From Streptomyces sp. LUP30 (GTDB lineage Bacteria; Actinomycetota; Actinomycetes; Streptomycetales; Streptomycetaceae), in NCBI RefSeq assembly GCF_001746365.1, contig NZ_MJAJ01000045.1:25932-72859 (forward strand): a DNA stretch of 46,928 bases, read 5' to 3'. The translations under genes were made by a program, and so were the position numbers. Numbering within the stretch: position 1 is the stretch's first letter; each line of letters opens with the position of its first letter. The notes beneath the pieces were generated by a model, which was given only the letters and a program-made list of their open reading frames with translations, had not been told where the DNA came from and did no database searches. Positions 1 through 8,278 of the stretch are shown piece by piece.

Positions 1-202
1 CGCCGTGGGGTGCGTCGTGGTCCTCCTTGTCGTGCTTGCCGGCCCAGGCGCCGTCGCCCTTGCCGGCCGGGGCGTGGTCCTCCTTGCTGTAGGACGAGCC
101 GTCGTGGTCCCGGCCCCCGTCGGCCGCGTGGGCGCCGGGGGCGCCCACCGCGAGAGCGGCCGACGCGGCCGCGGTGGCCAGGATCATGCGAGCAGAACGC
201 AT
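1..202 (-). CDS. Small secreted protein, partial (C-terminus beyond window)
   Basis: A minus-strand reading frame begins at ATG 202 and runs off the left edge, leaving 67 residues. It opens with a classic short signal peptide (MRSARMILATAAASAALAVG, then an AHA-type cleavage site). The mature part is very hydrophilic, rich in Asp, His, Lys and Gly. A good ribosome binding site (GGAAGGA on the minus strand) lies about 7 bases upstream of this ATG. I do not recognise a family and the mature part may be low-complexity. The gene is divergent from the small secreted protein at 545. Confidence 0.6.
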   Translation of the reverse strand, partial: MRSARMILATAAASAALAVGAPGAHAADGGRDHDGSSYSKEDHAPAGKGDGAWAGKHDKEDHDAPHG

Positions 203-544
203 CTGATGGTCCTTCCGTCACGACCGGGCAGCCGACACCACGTCAGCTCACCTGACCCGGTCTGACGTGATCCACCGTCAGTCAGGCCGCGGCCCGCCAC
301 CACTCAGGGCGGTCAGCCGGGTGAACCCGGCCGCCCTGCCCAGGCGTCGGGCCGTCGACTCCCGCAGCGAAAAGGATCACCCCGACGGCGTAGCGGAGAA
401 ACCTTTCGCGGGGTGAAGGGGGCGTGACGTCCGGTCAACTCGGCAGGCCCGCGGCGATCCTGGTGCAGGCATCCCGCGATCGGCGGACCTGGGCCGTTCC
501 GGTTCCCGGGCCCGGCCGATCCCCATCCGGCAAGGAGTTCTGCT
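203..544. other. Divergent intergenic region with stem-loops
   Basis: This 342-base gap separates two divergent secreted-protein genes. It holds a strong nested hairpin at 305-338: outer arms CAGGGCG/CGCCCTG and inner arms GCCGGGT/ACCCGGC. A second potential pairing, CACCCCG with CGGGGTG, lies around 375-415. Neither gene is transcribed into the first hairpin from outside, so it is unlikely to be an ordinary terminator. A leader structure or an operator is more plausible. No coding sequence is supported here. Confidence 0.4.
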
Positions 545-838
545 GTGCGTGTTCGTCGTACGGTGCTCGGCACCATCGGTTCCGCCGCTCTCGTGTTCGC
601 CTCCCTGGGCGCGGTGACCGCCGCCACCGTGAGCCCCGCGGCCGCGAATCCCTGCGGCTTCTACGAGACCGGATCCGACGCCTTCTACAACCACTGCACG
701 TCCGACGGCTCACGGGTGGTCATCAAGGTCGAGGTGGCCCGCGCGCCCGACTTCGAATGGTGCGTCGGACCGGGCAGGACATGGCTGGGTTCCGCGGCCC
801 GGATCCAGGGCGCCCACTACACCGGCCGCCTCTGCTGA
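545..838 (+). CDS. Small secreted protein, DUF6355-like
   Basis: The product is 97 residues. It has an N-terminal signal peptide (basic VRVRRT, hydrophobic core, cleavage near AAA-NPCG) and a mature domain of about 63 residues with four cysteines (NPCGFYE, YNHCTS, EWCVGPG, GRLC). The pattern resembles the DUF6355 family of small secreted actinobacterial proteins, recalled from memory rather than searched. Even-numbered cysteines suggest a disulfide-stabilised extracellular fold. The GTG start at 545 is chosen because AAGGAG lies about 8 bases upstream. The gene is monocistronic: a strong hairpin follows the stop. Function is unknown. Confidence 0.75.
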   Translation: MRVRRTVLGTIGSAALVFASLGAVTAATVSPAAANPCGFYETGSDAFYNHCTSDGSRVVIKVEVARAPDFEWCVGPGRTWLGSAARIQGAHYTGRLC

Positions 839-860
839 CGCCCGCGGGTCCGAACCGCTG

Positions 861-890
861 GGGGTCCGGGACGAAGCCGTCCCGGACCCC
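861..890 (+). terminator. Rho-independent-type terminator after the DUF6355-like gene
   Basis: A perfect 12-bp inverted repeat (GGGGTCCGGGAC / GTCCCGGACCCC) with a 6-nt loop starts 22 bases after the stop codon at 838. It lacks a strong U-tract, as is common in Streptomyces. Confidence 0.75.
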
Positions 891-1033
891 GAGCCGCCGT
901 ACGGCGCGGGGTGCGCACGGGCGCTCCCCGGCACGGCGCTGAACAGTGGGAACCTCTCGCCCGTAACTCTGGGTAGTCCTCCCTCTGGCGTAGGGTCGAG
1001 GGCGGGGAGGACGAACCGAAGGGGAGGGGCGAC

Positions 1034-4012
1034 GTGCCGCTGGAGCCGGTGCGGTTCGCGGTCCTGGGGGACGTACGGGTGCGCCGGGGGGACGCCGTAC
1101 TGCGCCTCGCGGGGCCGCAGGAGCGCGCGTTCGTGGCCCTGCTGCTGGTCGGGGCGGGACAGCCGATCGCCGTGAGCGAGATCGTCGAGGTCCTCTGGGG
1201 AGCCGATCCGCCGCGCAGCGCGGTCAACGTCGTCCGGCGTCACGTCGGTTCGCTGCGCCGGATGCTGGAGCCCGGCCTCGCCGCCCGCGCGGAGGGCCGC
1301 TGGCTGGTGCGGGACGCGGGCGGATACCGGTTGGTGACGGACGGTGACTCCTCGGATCTGCTGAGGTTCCGCGCGCTGCGCGAGGAGGCGAGCCGGCTCT
1401 CCCGGCGGGCGCCCGAGGAGGCGCTGGAACTCCTCACCGAAGCGCTGACGTTGTGGCAGGGCCCGGTCGCCGCGGGCATCCCCGAGCGGGTCCGCGCGCA
1501 CGCGGTCTTCGCCGCGGTGGACCGTGAGCGGCTGGCCGCGGTGCGGGAGGCGGCCGACGCCGCGTCGCGTGCCGGGACGCCGGAGACCGTCCTGTCCGAA
1601 CTGCGGCAGGCCGCCGCCCGGCATCCGCTGGACGAACCCCTGCAGGCCGATCTGGTCCTCGCGCTGGGGGCCGCGGGGCGCCGGTCGGAGGCGCTGACGG
1701 CGTACGAGTCCGTACGGGCGCGGCTGGCCGAGGAGCTGGGGATCGATCCCGGGGCCGAACTCCGCGAGGCACGCGACGTCGTCCTGCGCGAGCCCTCCCC
1801 GGCGTCGGCCGTCCCGCAGGGCGAGCAGGACGCGCGGGGCCCCGCCGTCCTTCCGGACGACCCCGCGGCATCTCCGCACGTCCTCGCCGTTCCCTCCCAA
1901 CTACCGCATGACATCCCGGCGTTCACCGGACGGTGGGCGGAAGTCGACGAGATCCTCGGGCTGCTCGACACGTTCGGGCACCAGGACCGTCCGGGCGGCG
2001 CAGGGGCGTCGCCCGCCGGACCGTCGCACGCAGCGCCGCCCGCGGGCAGGACGCACGCGGGCGCGTCCCGGCCCGGGACCGTGGTGATCAGCGCCATCGG
2101 CGGCATGGCGGGCGTCGGGAAGACCTCCCTCGCCGTGCACTGGGCGCACCGGGTCGCCGACCGCTTCCCGGACGGCCGGCTCTACGTCAACCTGCGCGGC
2201 TTCGACCCGTCCGGCGCCGTCATGGAACCCGGCGAGGCGGTCCGGGGGTTCCTGGAGGCGCTCGGCGTGCCGCCCGACCGCGTCCCGCACGGAGTGGACG
2301 CACAGAGCGCCCTCTACCGCAGCGTGCTCGCCGGGCGGAAGGTCCTCGTCGTGCTCGACAACGCGCGCGACGCCGACCAGGTGGAGCCCCTGCTGCCCGC
2401 GTCGTCCGGCTGTCTCGCCATCGTCACCAGCCGCGACGAACTGTCGGGGCTCGTCGCCGCTCACGGCGCGCACTCCCTGACCCTGCACCCCTTCGACGCC
2501 GGCCAGGCGCGGGACTTCCTGGTCCGCCGGCTGGGAGACGCGCGGGTGGCGGCCGAACCGGAGGCGGCCGACGAGATCAGCCGACTGTGCGCCGGACTGC
2601 CCCTCGCCCTGGCCTGCGTCGCCGCCCGCGCCGCCGTCCACCCCCGCTTCTCGCTGTCCGCCGTAGCCGCCGAACTGCGCGAGGCCCACGGCAGCCTCGA
2701 CGCCTTCGCCCGCGGCGACGCCACCGTGGACGTCGGCACGGTCTTCTCCTGGTCCTCCCGCGCGGTCTCCGCCGAGGCGGCCCGGCTGTTCCGGCTGCTC
2801 GCGCTGCACCCCGGCCCCGACTTCACGCTCCCGGCCGCCGCCGCGCTGGCAGGCCTGACCGTCCGCCGGACCCGGCCGCTGCTGGCCGAACTGACCGCTC
2901 TGCATCTCGTCGCCGAACCCACGCCCGCCCGCTACGCCTTCCACGACCTGCTGCGCGCCCACGCCCGTGAACTCGTCCACGACCAGCACACCGGAGGCGA
3001 CCGGCGGGCGGCGCTCGACCGGCTCTACCACCACTACCTGCACACCGCCCACGCCGCCGACCGGCTCCTCGCCCCCAACGCCGACCCGCTGCCCCCACCG
3101 CCCGCACCCGAAGGCGCGCATCCCGATCCGCTCGGCGACGACGACCGGGCCCTGGCCTGGCTCACCGCCGAACACGCGGTGCTGCTCGCCGTCGTCGAAG
3201 CGGCCGCCGCGTCCGGGCACCCCGCGCAGGAACGTCTCGCCTGCCAACTGGCCTGGTCCCTGGAGCCGTTCTTCGACCGGCGCGGGCACTGGCACGACGG
3301 ACTGGCCGTGCAGCGGACCGCGCTCGACGCCGCCCGACGCCTCGCCGACCCCGTGCTGGAGGCCCGGGGCCTGCGGGGACTCGCCCGGGTGGAAGGCCGT
3401 CTCGGACTGCACAGTCGGTCCGTCCCCCGCCTGCAGCAGGCCCTGTCCCTCTTCACCGAACTGGGCGACGACGCCGGCCGTGCCCACACCCACCGCAGCC
3501 TCGGCTGGCAGTGCGAGCAACGCGGGGACCTGCCCGGCGCCCTGCGCCACAACCAGCTCGCCCTCGACCTGTTCCGGGCCCGCGGCGACCGCGCCGCGCA
3601 GGCCGCCGTCCTGAACTCGGTCGGCTGGTACCACGCCCTGCTCGGCCAGTACCGAGAGGCCCTGGAGCACTGCTTCGAGGCGCTCGCCATGCTCCAGGAA
3701 CTCGGCGACCGCTACGGTCAGGCCGCCACCTGGGACAGCATCGCCTACGCCCACCACCGCCTCGGCCGTCATCCGCACGCCCTCCTCGGCTATCGCAACG
3801 CCCTCGTCCTGCTGCGCGACCTGGGCGTGCCCTACCTGGAGGCGGACATCCTCGTCAGGGTCGGCGAGACCCACGTCGCCACCGGCGATCACGAGGGCGC
3901 GCGCGTCGCCTGGGAGCAGGCGCTCATCCTTCTGCGCGGCCTCGGCCACCCCGACGCCGAGCGGGTCGAGGCCCTGCTGACCGCCCGGGACGGCCAGGCC
4001 GGTGCCGGCTGA
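1034..4012 (+). CDS. SARP/AfsR-type transcriptional regulator with NB-ARC and TPR domains
   Basis: 992 residues. In order: an OmpR-type winged-helix DNA-binding domain (about 5-105, RFAVLGDVRV start), a bacterial transcriptional activation domain (about 105-255), a variable linker, an NB-ARC/STAND ATPase (Walker A GMAGVGKT near 357-364; Walker B-like VLVVLDNARD; GLPLAL motif near 525) and a C-terminal TPR solenoid (about 770-985). This is the AfsR layout. Such proteins activate secondary-metabolism or developmental genes by binding heptameric direct repeats near -35, with ATP hydrolysis as a switch. GTG 1034 is supported by GGGGAGGGG just upstream. The gene abuts a second SARP 25 bases downstream, suggesting co-transcription. 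Target genes are not known; no biosynthetic cluster lies in this window. Confidence 0.9.
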   Translation: MPLEPVRFAVLGDVRVRRGDAVLRLAGPQERAFVALLLVGAGQPIAVSEIVEVLWGADPPRSAVNVVRRHVGSLRRMLEPGLAARAEGRWLVRDAGGYRLVTDGDSSDLLRFRALREEASRLSRRAPEEALELLTEALTLWQGPVAAGIPERVRAHAVFAAVDRERLAAVREAADAASRAGTPETVLSELRQAAARHPLDEPLQADLVLALGAAGRRSEALTAYESVRARLAEELGIDPGAELREARDVVLREPSPASAVPQGEQDARGPAVLPDDPAASPHVLAVPSQLPHDIPAFTGRWAEVDEILGLLDTFGHQDRPGGAGASPAGPSHAAPPAGRTHAGASRPGTVVISAIGGMAGVGKTSLAVHWAHRVADRFPDGRLYVNLRGFDPSGAVMEPGEAVRGFLEALGVPPDRVPHGVDAQSALYRSVLAGRKVLVVLDNARDADQVEPLLPASSGCLAIVTSRDELSGLVAAHGAHSLTLHPFDAGQARDFLVRRLGDARVAAEPEAADEISRLCAGLPLALACVAARAAVHPRFSLSAVAAELREAHGSLDAFARGDATVDVGTVFSWSSRAVSAEAARLFRLLALHPGPDFTLPAAAALAGLTVRRTRPLLAELTALHLVAEPTPARYAFHDLLRAHARELVHDQHTGGDRRAALDRLYHHYLHTAHAADRLLAPNADPLPPPPAPEGAHPDPLGDDDRALAWLTAEHAVLLAVVEAAAASGHPAQERLACQLAWSLEPFFDRRGHWHDGLAVQRTALDAARRLADPVLEARGLRGLARVEGRLGLHSRSVPRLQQALSLFTELGDDAGRAHTHRSLGWQCEQRGDLPGALRHNQLALDLFRARGDRAAQAAVLNSVGWYHALLGQYREALEHCFEALAMLQELGDRYGQAATWDSIAYAHHRLGRHPHALLGYRNALVLLRDLGVPYLEADILVRVGETHVATGDHEGARVAWEQALILLRGLGHPDAERVEALLTARDGQAGAG

Positions 4013-4037
4013 CGCCGCGTCCCGGCAGACCGGGGAC

Positions 4038-6629
4038 ATGAACGAGCCGACACGGTTCCAGCTGCTGGGGCCCGTACGGGTGTGGCGGGGCGAACGAGAG
4101 CTGGACCCCGGGTTCCCCCAGCAGCGCGCCCTGCTCGCGCTGCTCCTGGCGCACGCGGGCCGGCCCGTGCCGCCCGGCGAGATCCTCGACGTGCTGTGGG
4201 GCGAGCGGCCGCCCGTCAGCGCGCCGAACGTGGTGCGGCGCTACGCCGGCGCGCTGCGGCGTCTGCTGGAACCGGGACTGGCGCCCCGCGCCCCCGGCAG
4301 GCGTCTGCTGCGGCGCACCGGCGGCTACCTGCTGGAGGCGGACACCGACGAGGTCGATCTGCTGCGCTTCCGCGATCTGACCCGGCGTGGCAAGCGGGCG
4401 GCGGCCACCGGACGCGCCGAGGCGGCGGCCCGGCATCTCGTCCTGGCACTGGGGGAGTGGCGTGGGCCGGTGGCCATGGGGATCCCCGAGTCGGTGCGCG
4501 CCCACGTCCAGTTCACGGCGCTGCGACGGGAACTCCTGGACGCCACACGGCTGGCGGCGGACGCGGCCCTGCTGTGCGGTCGCGCCGAGCAGGTGCTGCC
4601 CGCCCTTCGCCGTGCCGCCGCACACGACCCGCTCGACGAACCGCTGCACGCCCGGCTCGTGCTGGCCCTGGCCGCCTGCGGCCTGCAGGCGGAGGCGCTG
4701 GGAGCCTACGACGACGTCCGCAGGCGCCTCGCCCGCGACCTGAACGTCGCCCCCGGCCCCGAGCTGACGGCGGCGCACACCCGGGTGCTGCGCCAGGAGG
4801 TGGGCCGACTGCGGTCCGGCCCCACGGTGAGCCTGGGCCGGCCGGCCGAGATCGTGGAAATGCGCCGAGACCTCGTGCCCGCCGGTGCGGGAACGACCGC
4901 CGCACCCGAACAGGACGGAGACCCCGGTGACGTTGACGTTGACTTTGACGTTGACGGCGAGGTGCGGGCCGACCCGGGCGGACGAGCCGCACCGGAACCG
5001 GGAGGCGACGTTGCCGAGCCCGGGTCCGGAGACGGTGTCGATGACATGATCACCGTTCCCGTGGACGTGACCGGGGCCGCAGAGCGCGGAACCGATCTTG
5101 CCGGCGGCTCCGCCGTCCGCGAGGCCGGAGCTCCGGGACTCGCCGCCTCGCGCCCCGCGGCTTCCGGGGCTTGCGCCCTGCGACCCGTCGACTCGGGCTG
5201 CCTCTTCCGGTCGGGGAGCGACGAGCGGGGAGTCGTCGTGCCGGAGAGGGCCGACCCCCGAGCCACGCCCGCCCGACGCGCCGACTCCGACCTCACCCAC
5301 CCCGACTTCGCCCACCCCCACCTGGCCCACCCCCACCTGACCCACCCTCATCTCACCCACCCCGACCGCGTCCACCCGCTTCCCACGCGTCCTCGTCCCG
5401 CCTCGGCCGCTCCCACTGCGTCCACCGCTCCTCTCGCGCCCCCCGTTCCCCTCGGCCCCCGCCCGCCCGCCGCCGCTGTCGTCGCTCACACCGACGCCCG
5501 CCCCTCGGTCCCCGCTCCCGCCCGCCCCGCCGTCCGCCGCCCCGCCGTCCACCGCCCCGCGGTCGCCGAGTTCGGCGCGGCCGGCGGTGTGGAGGGCGGC
5601 GGTGGCGTCCGTGCCGTGGGGCCGGCGAGCTGGGTGCGGCCCGCCCAGTTGCCCCCGGCGCTCACCTCGTTCGTCGGCCGAGCGGCCGAGTCGGAGTGGC
5701 TGGACGAAGTCGTCGGCTCCGGCGCGGCCGTCGTGTCGGTCGGCGGCATGGCCGGCGTCGGCAAGAGCGCCCTCGTCCTGCGGTGGGCGCACGGGGCCGC
5801 CGCCCGCTTCCCGGACGGGCAGCTCTACGTCCCGTTGCGCGGCTTCGATCGGGCTCGGCCCCCGGTGGAGCCCGCCGACGCGCTGCGCGCGCTGCTCGCG
5901 GCGCTCGGCGTTCCCCCGTCGGGTCTGCCGGACGGCGTGGACGCCCTGGCCGGCCTGTACCGCACGCTGCTCGGGGGCCGACGCGTCCTCGTGGTCCTGG
6001 ACGACGCCGCCGACACCGAGCAGGTGCGTGCACTGCTCCCGGCCGCACCGGGCTGTCTGGCGCTGGTCACCAGCCGTCGGGCCCTGCCGGGGCTGGTCGT
6101 GTCCGGGGCGCGGGCGCTGTCCCTGGCGCCGCCCTCCGCCGAGGACGCCCGCGGGTCGCTCGTCGCGCGGATCGGCGCGGAGCGGACGGCCGCCGAACCC
6201 GCGGCCGTCGACGAGATCGTCGCCCGGTGCGGGCGGCTCCCCCTGGCGCTGGCCGCCGTCGCCACGCGCGCCGCCGGCCGCCGTGACTTCCCGCTCGCCG
6301 CGCTCGCCGACGAACTGCGCGAGTCCCACAACACGTTGGACGCACTGCCCGTGGTCCGCGCGGCCTTCCTGGACTCCTACCGGCGGCTGGAGCCGGACGC
6401 CGCACGGGTGTTGCGCGTGTTGCCGCGACACGGCGGGGCCGAGCTCACCCCGGCGGCTGTCGCGACGCTCGCCGGGCTGCCGACGCGCCGCGCCGGGCTG
6501 CTCCTCGCGGTCCTCGCCGACGCCCACTTCCTCACCGAGCACGCGCCGGGCCGCTATGCCGTCCATGAGCTCGTGCGGGCCTTCGCCTCGGAACGCGGCG
6601 GTGCGGGGGGCCTGCCCGGCGGTGCATGA
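4038..6629 (+). CDS. SARP/AfsR-type regulator without TPR tail, with His-Pro-rich linker
   Basis: 863 residues from ATG 4038. An in-frame GTG at 4002 would add 12 residues and overlap the upstream gene, but MNEPTRFQLLGPVRVWRG aligns with the start of the upstream SARP. Domains: winged helix (about 4-100), activation domain (about 105-250), an unusually long low-complexity linker (about 270-530), then NB-ARC (Walker A GGMAGVGKS near 569-577; GCLALVTSR; RLPLAL) and a short winged-helix region. The protein ends there, so the TPR sensor of AfsR is missing. The linker has an acidic DVDVDFDVDG stretch and His-Pro pentapeptide repeats. It probably arose by tandem duplication with the upstream SARP, then lost or never gained the TPR part. 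Its stop codon lies inside a palindrome (6627-6639). Confidence 0.88.
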   Translation: MNEPTRFQLLGPVRVWRGERELDPGFPQQRALLALLLAHAGRPVPPGEILDVLWGERPPVSAPNVVRRYAGALRRLLEPGLAPRAPGRRLLRRTGGYLLEADTDEVDLLRFRDLTRRGKRAAATGRAEAAARHLVLALGEWRGPVAMGIPESVRAHVQFTALRRELLDATRLAADAALLCGRAEQVLPALRRAAAHDPLDEPLHARLVLALAACGLQAEALGAYDDVRRRLARDLNVAPGPELTAAHTRVLRQEVGRLRSGPTVSLGRPAEIVEMRRDLVPAGAGTTAAPEQDGDPGDVDVDFDVDGEVRADPGGRAAPEPGGDVAEPGSGDGVDDMITVPVDVTGAAERGTDLAGGSAVREAGAPGLAASRPAASGACALRPVDSGCLFRSGSDERGVVVPERADPRATPARRADSDLTHPDFAHPHLAHPHLTHPHLTHPDRVHPLPTRPRPASAAPTASTAPLAPPVPLGPRPPAAAVVAHTDARPSVPAPARPAVRRPAVHRPAVAEFGAAGGVEGGGGVRAVGPASWVRPAQLPPALTSFVGRAAESEWLDEVVGSGAAVVSVGGMAGVGKSALVLRWAHGAAARFPDGQLYVPLRGFDRARPPVEPADALRALLAALGVPPSGLPDGVDALAGLYRTLLGGRRVLVVLDDAADTEQVRALLPAAPGCLALVTSRRALPGLVVSGARALSLAPPSAEDARGSLVARIGAERTAAEPAAVDEIVARCGRLPLALAAVATRAAGRRDFPLAALADELRESHNTLDALPVVRAAFLDSYRRLEPDAARVLRVLPRHGGAELTPAAVATLAGLPTRRAGLLLAVLADAHFLTEHAPGRYAVHELVRAFASERGGAGGLPGGA
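5291..5378 (+). repeat. 15-bp tandem repeats encoding His-Pro pentapeptides
   Basis: Within the linker of the second SARP, about five imperfect 15-bp units encode successive (L/F)-(T/A)-H-P-(H/D) pentapeptides. The base-level repetition points to expansion by replication slippage. The repeats sit between the activation domain and the ATPase. Confidence 0.75.
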
Positions 6630-6639
6630 AGCGCTTTCA
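6627..6639. promoter_or_regulatory. LacI-type palindrome (candidate operator)
   Basis: TGAAGCGCTTTCA has the AAGCGCTT core typical of LacI-family operators (compare the canonical TGAAAGCGCTTTCA). It overlaps the stop codon of the second SARP and lies 84 bases upstream of the AraC-type gene. The same AAGCGCTT core recurs twice upstream of the first arabinofuranosidase (26431, 26876). Confidence 0.35.
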
Positions 6640-6722
6640 CTTCGTTGTCACTCTTTTTGCACACCCTCCGACCTACGGTCCGGACGACATGAGCGACGGT
6701 CCCCCGGAGGCAACGGCGGAAG

Positions 6723-7766
6723 ATGCCCACCACCAGTTCCAGCATTTGTGACAGTCCCGGCGCCTTCGACGGGCGCGCGAGCCGGACGGCCCTCGGCGTC
6801 GACATCGTGCGGGACGAGGCCTCGCCCGCCCGGCTGCCCGGCGAGGCCTCGTCTCACGCGGCGCACCGGCTGCTCGCCCGCGAGGGCGGCGAGTTCCTCT
6901 TCGTCGGTCTGCGCGGAGTCGGAACCGGCGGCCGACCCGCCGTTCGCGCCCCGAAGCCGGCTGAAGCCGCAGAACCCGCGGAACCCGCAGAGTCCGCCGA
7001 ACGCGCCGTATGCGCGGAAGGCGCCGGACCCAACGGTTCCACCCGCGTCGCCGTGTCCGGCGTGTCCGGCGGCCTGTGGCTGGCGCCCGGAGACGTCTGC
7101 TTCTACGACGTCCGTCGCGCCCCCGTCCTCGCGTTCCGCGAGCCGTTCCGGGTGACGGCGTTCCTCGTCCCGGTCGAGCTGCTGGACCTGACGGAGCCCG
7201 ACGTGCGCAGGATCGTCCGGACGCCCGTCGCCCGCACGTCCCGGCTCGGCGCCCTGCTGTCGCCGCTGCTGTCGGACCTCGCCAGGGCGGCGGCCGAGGC
7301 CCGGCCGCCGGTCGGGGAGATGCTCGCCTGGAACGCCGTGAACCTGCTGTCGACGCTCGCCGCCGAGCGCCTGGGCACGGACTCTCCGGGGACGCCGGAG
7401 GTCCCGGGCGCGCAGCCGCCGGTACTGGCGCGGATCCTGGAGTACGTCGAACTGCATCTGACGGAGCCGGACCTGTGCCCGGAGGGCATCGCCCGTGCCC
7501 ACCACATCTCCGTGCGCTATCTGCACAAGCTGTTCAAGGACGAGGGCGCCACCGTCGGACGCTGGATCCTGCGCCGCCGTCTGGAGGAGTGCCGGCGCGA
7601 CCTGATGCGGCAGGGGCGGGGAAGCCGGACCATCGCGGCGGTGGCCGGCCGGTGGGGGTTCCCGAACGCCACGCACTTCAGCAGGGTCTTCCGGTCCGCC
7701 TACGGCATGTCCCCGCGCGAATGGCGGGACGCCGCGGGGCGCGCCACGCGTCCCGTGCCGCGCTGA
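6723..7766 (+). CDS. AraC-family transcriptional regulator
   Basis: 347 residues. The C-terminal ~100 residues form a two-helix-turn-helix AraC/XylS DNA-binding domain: ISVRYLHKLFKDEG is the first recognition region, and GRWGFPNATHFSRVFRSAYG with SPREWR is the second. The N-terminal ~220 residues resemble the sensor region of the AraC_binding_2 type (WLAPGDVCFYD; ...PFRVTAFLVPVELL). A Pro-Ala-Glu-rich insertion (about residues 78-95) comes from 9-bp DNA repeats. ATG 6723 has GGAGG about 13 bases upstream, which is long, so the start is only moderately certain. It lies 93 bases after the SARP pair in the same direction and may be a separate unit. Ligand and targets are unknown. Confidence 0.88.
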   Translation: MPTTSSSICDSPGAFDGRASRTALGVDIVRDEASPARLPGEASSHAAHRLLAREGGEFLFVGLRGVGTGGRPAVRAPKPAEAAEPAEPAESAERAVCAEGAGPNGSTRVAVSGVSGGLWLAPGDVCFYDVRRAPVLAFREPFRVTAFLVPVELLDLTEPDVRRIVRTPVARTSRLGALLSPLLSDLARAAAEARPPVGEMLAWNAVNLLSTLAAERLGTDSPGTPEVPGAQPPVLARILEYVELHLTEPDLCPEGIARAHHISVRYLHKLFKDEGATVGRWILRRRLEECRRDLMRQGRGSRTIAAVAGRWGFPNATHFSRVFRSAYGMSPREWRDAAGRATRPVPR

Positions 7767-7870
7767 GCCGCCGCCCGGCGTCTGCAGTCCGCCGCCACCG
7801 GCCGCCGCTGTCCCGTGTTTTCCGCAGCGCTCCCCGGCAGCGGAACTCCGTGATTTCCGCCCCTTTCTCC

Positions 7871-7903
7871 GTGCGGACCGTGCGGCTTGTGCGGCGCGTG
7901 CGG
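7871..7903. repeat. Four GTGCGG direct repeats at exact 9-base spacing
   Basis: GTGCGG occurs at 7871, 7880, 7889 and 7898, always separated by 3 variable bases. The exact phasing in non-coding DNA suggests a multimeric protein-binding site. It lies about 375 bases upstream of the esterase start. Confidence 0.5.
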
Positions 7904-8116
7904 AGTTTTCGGATCGCGCTGCGGACCGGCGATTTTTGGACGCGGCCGCGTGATGCGATCGAAATCACCGGCCGCTTGTTTCCCGGCGTCGTCGAGAATC
8001 GTGGTTTTCCCGGGCCCGCCGGGCAGTCCGCGCACTCCAGACGGCATGCCGAGGGATGACGATGTTCCGTCGACCTGATGGCCGGAACGGAAACAGTCGT
8101 GTTCTGCGGCGCGCTC

Positions 8117-8145
8117 CGTGATCTTCGCGTGATCTCGTCTGATAC
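8117..8145 (+). promoter_or_regulatory. Candidate SARP-type direct repeat and -10 box
   Basis: CGTGATCT occurs at 8117-8124 and again at 8128-8135, an 11-base phase. TGATAC at 8140-8145 could serve as a -10 hexamer. SARP regulators are known to bind heptameric direct repeats phased at 11 bp a few bases upstream of -10. Two SARP genes lie upstream, so regulation of the 8279 unit by one of them is an inference worth testing. The leader would be about 130 bases. Confidence 0.35.
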
Positions 8146-8278
8146 CCGCCGATCTCATGTGATCGGAATCTGTGCGCTGTCGGAACACCGACCGTGCACG
8201 GGTGGACAAAATGCGGTGGCGGTGCAGATTTAGCGTGGCGGTGCACGACAGCGCACACCGAGAACAGCAGGAGATGCC

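Larger units (their letters stand above)
7767..8278. other. Intergenic region with two phased direct-repeat arrays
   Basis: No gene is supported in these 512 bases; the GC content drops relative to its flanks. Two ordered repeat sets stand out and are listed separately (7871-7903 and 8117-8135). Several GTGATC-like words also cluster between 8117 and 8165. The region is probably the control region of the esterase/hydrolase unit that starts at 8279. Confidence 0.5.

Noticed and set aside
1901..4039. Minus-strand frame of 712 codons opposite the first SARP
   Set aside because: No domain or ribosome site; the plus strand encodes a complete AfsR-type protein over the same bases.
1034..7766. Edge of an antibiotic biosynthesis cluster because of the SARP genes
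   Set aside because: No polyketide synthase, peptide synthetase, terpene cyclase or lanthipeptide gene lies in the window; SARP-type regulators also occur outside such clusters.
7887..8078. Short frames over the GTGCGG repeats
   Set aside because: The peptides are repetitive Val-Arg or Arg-Thr runs without ribosome sites, so the repeats are more likely a DNA-level signal.
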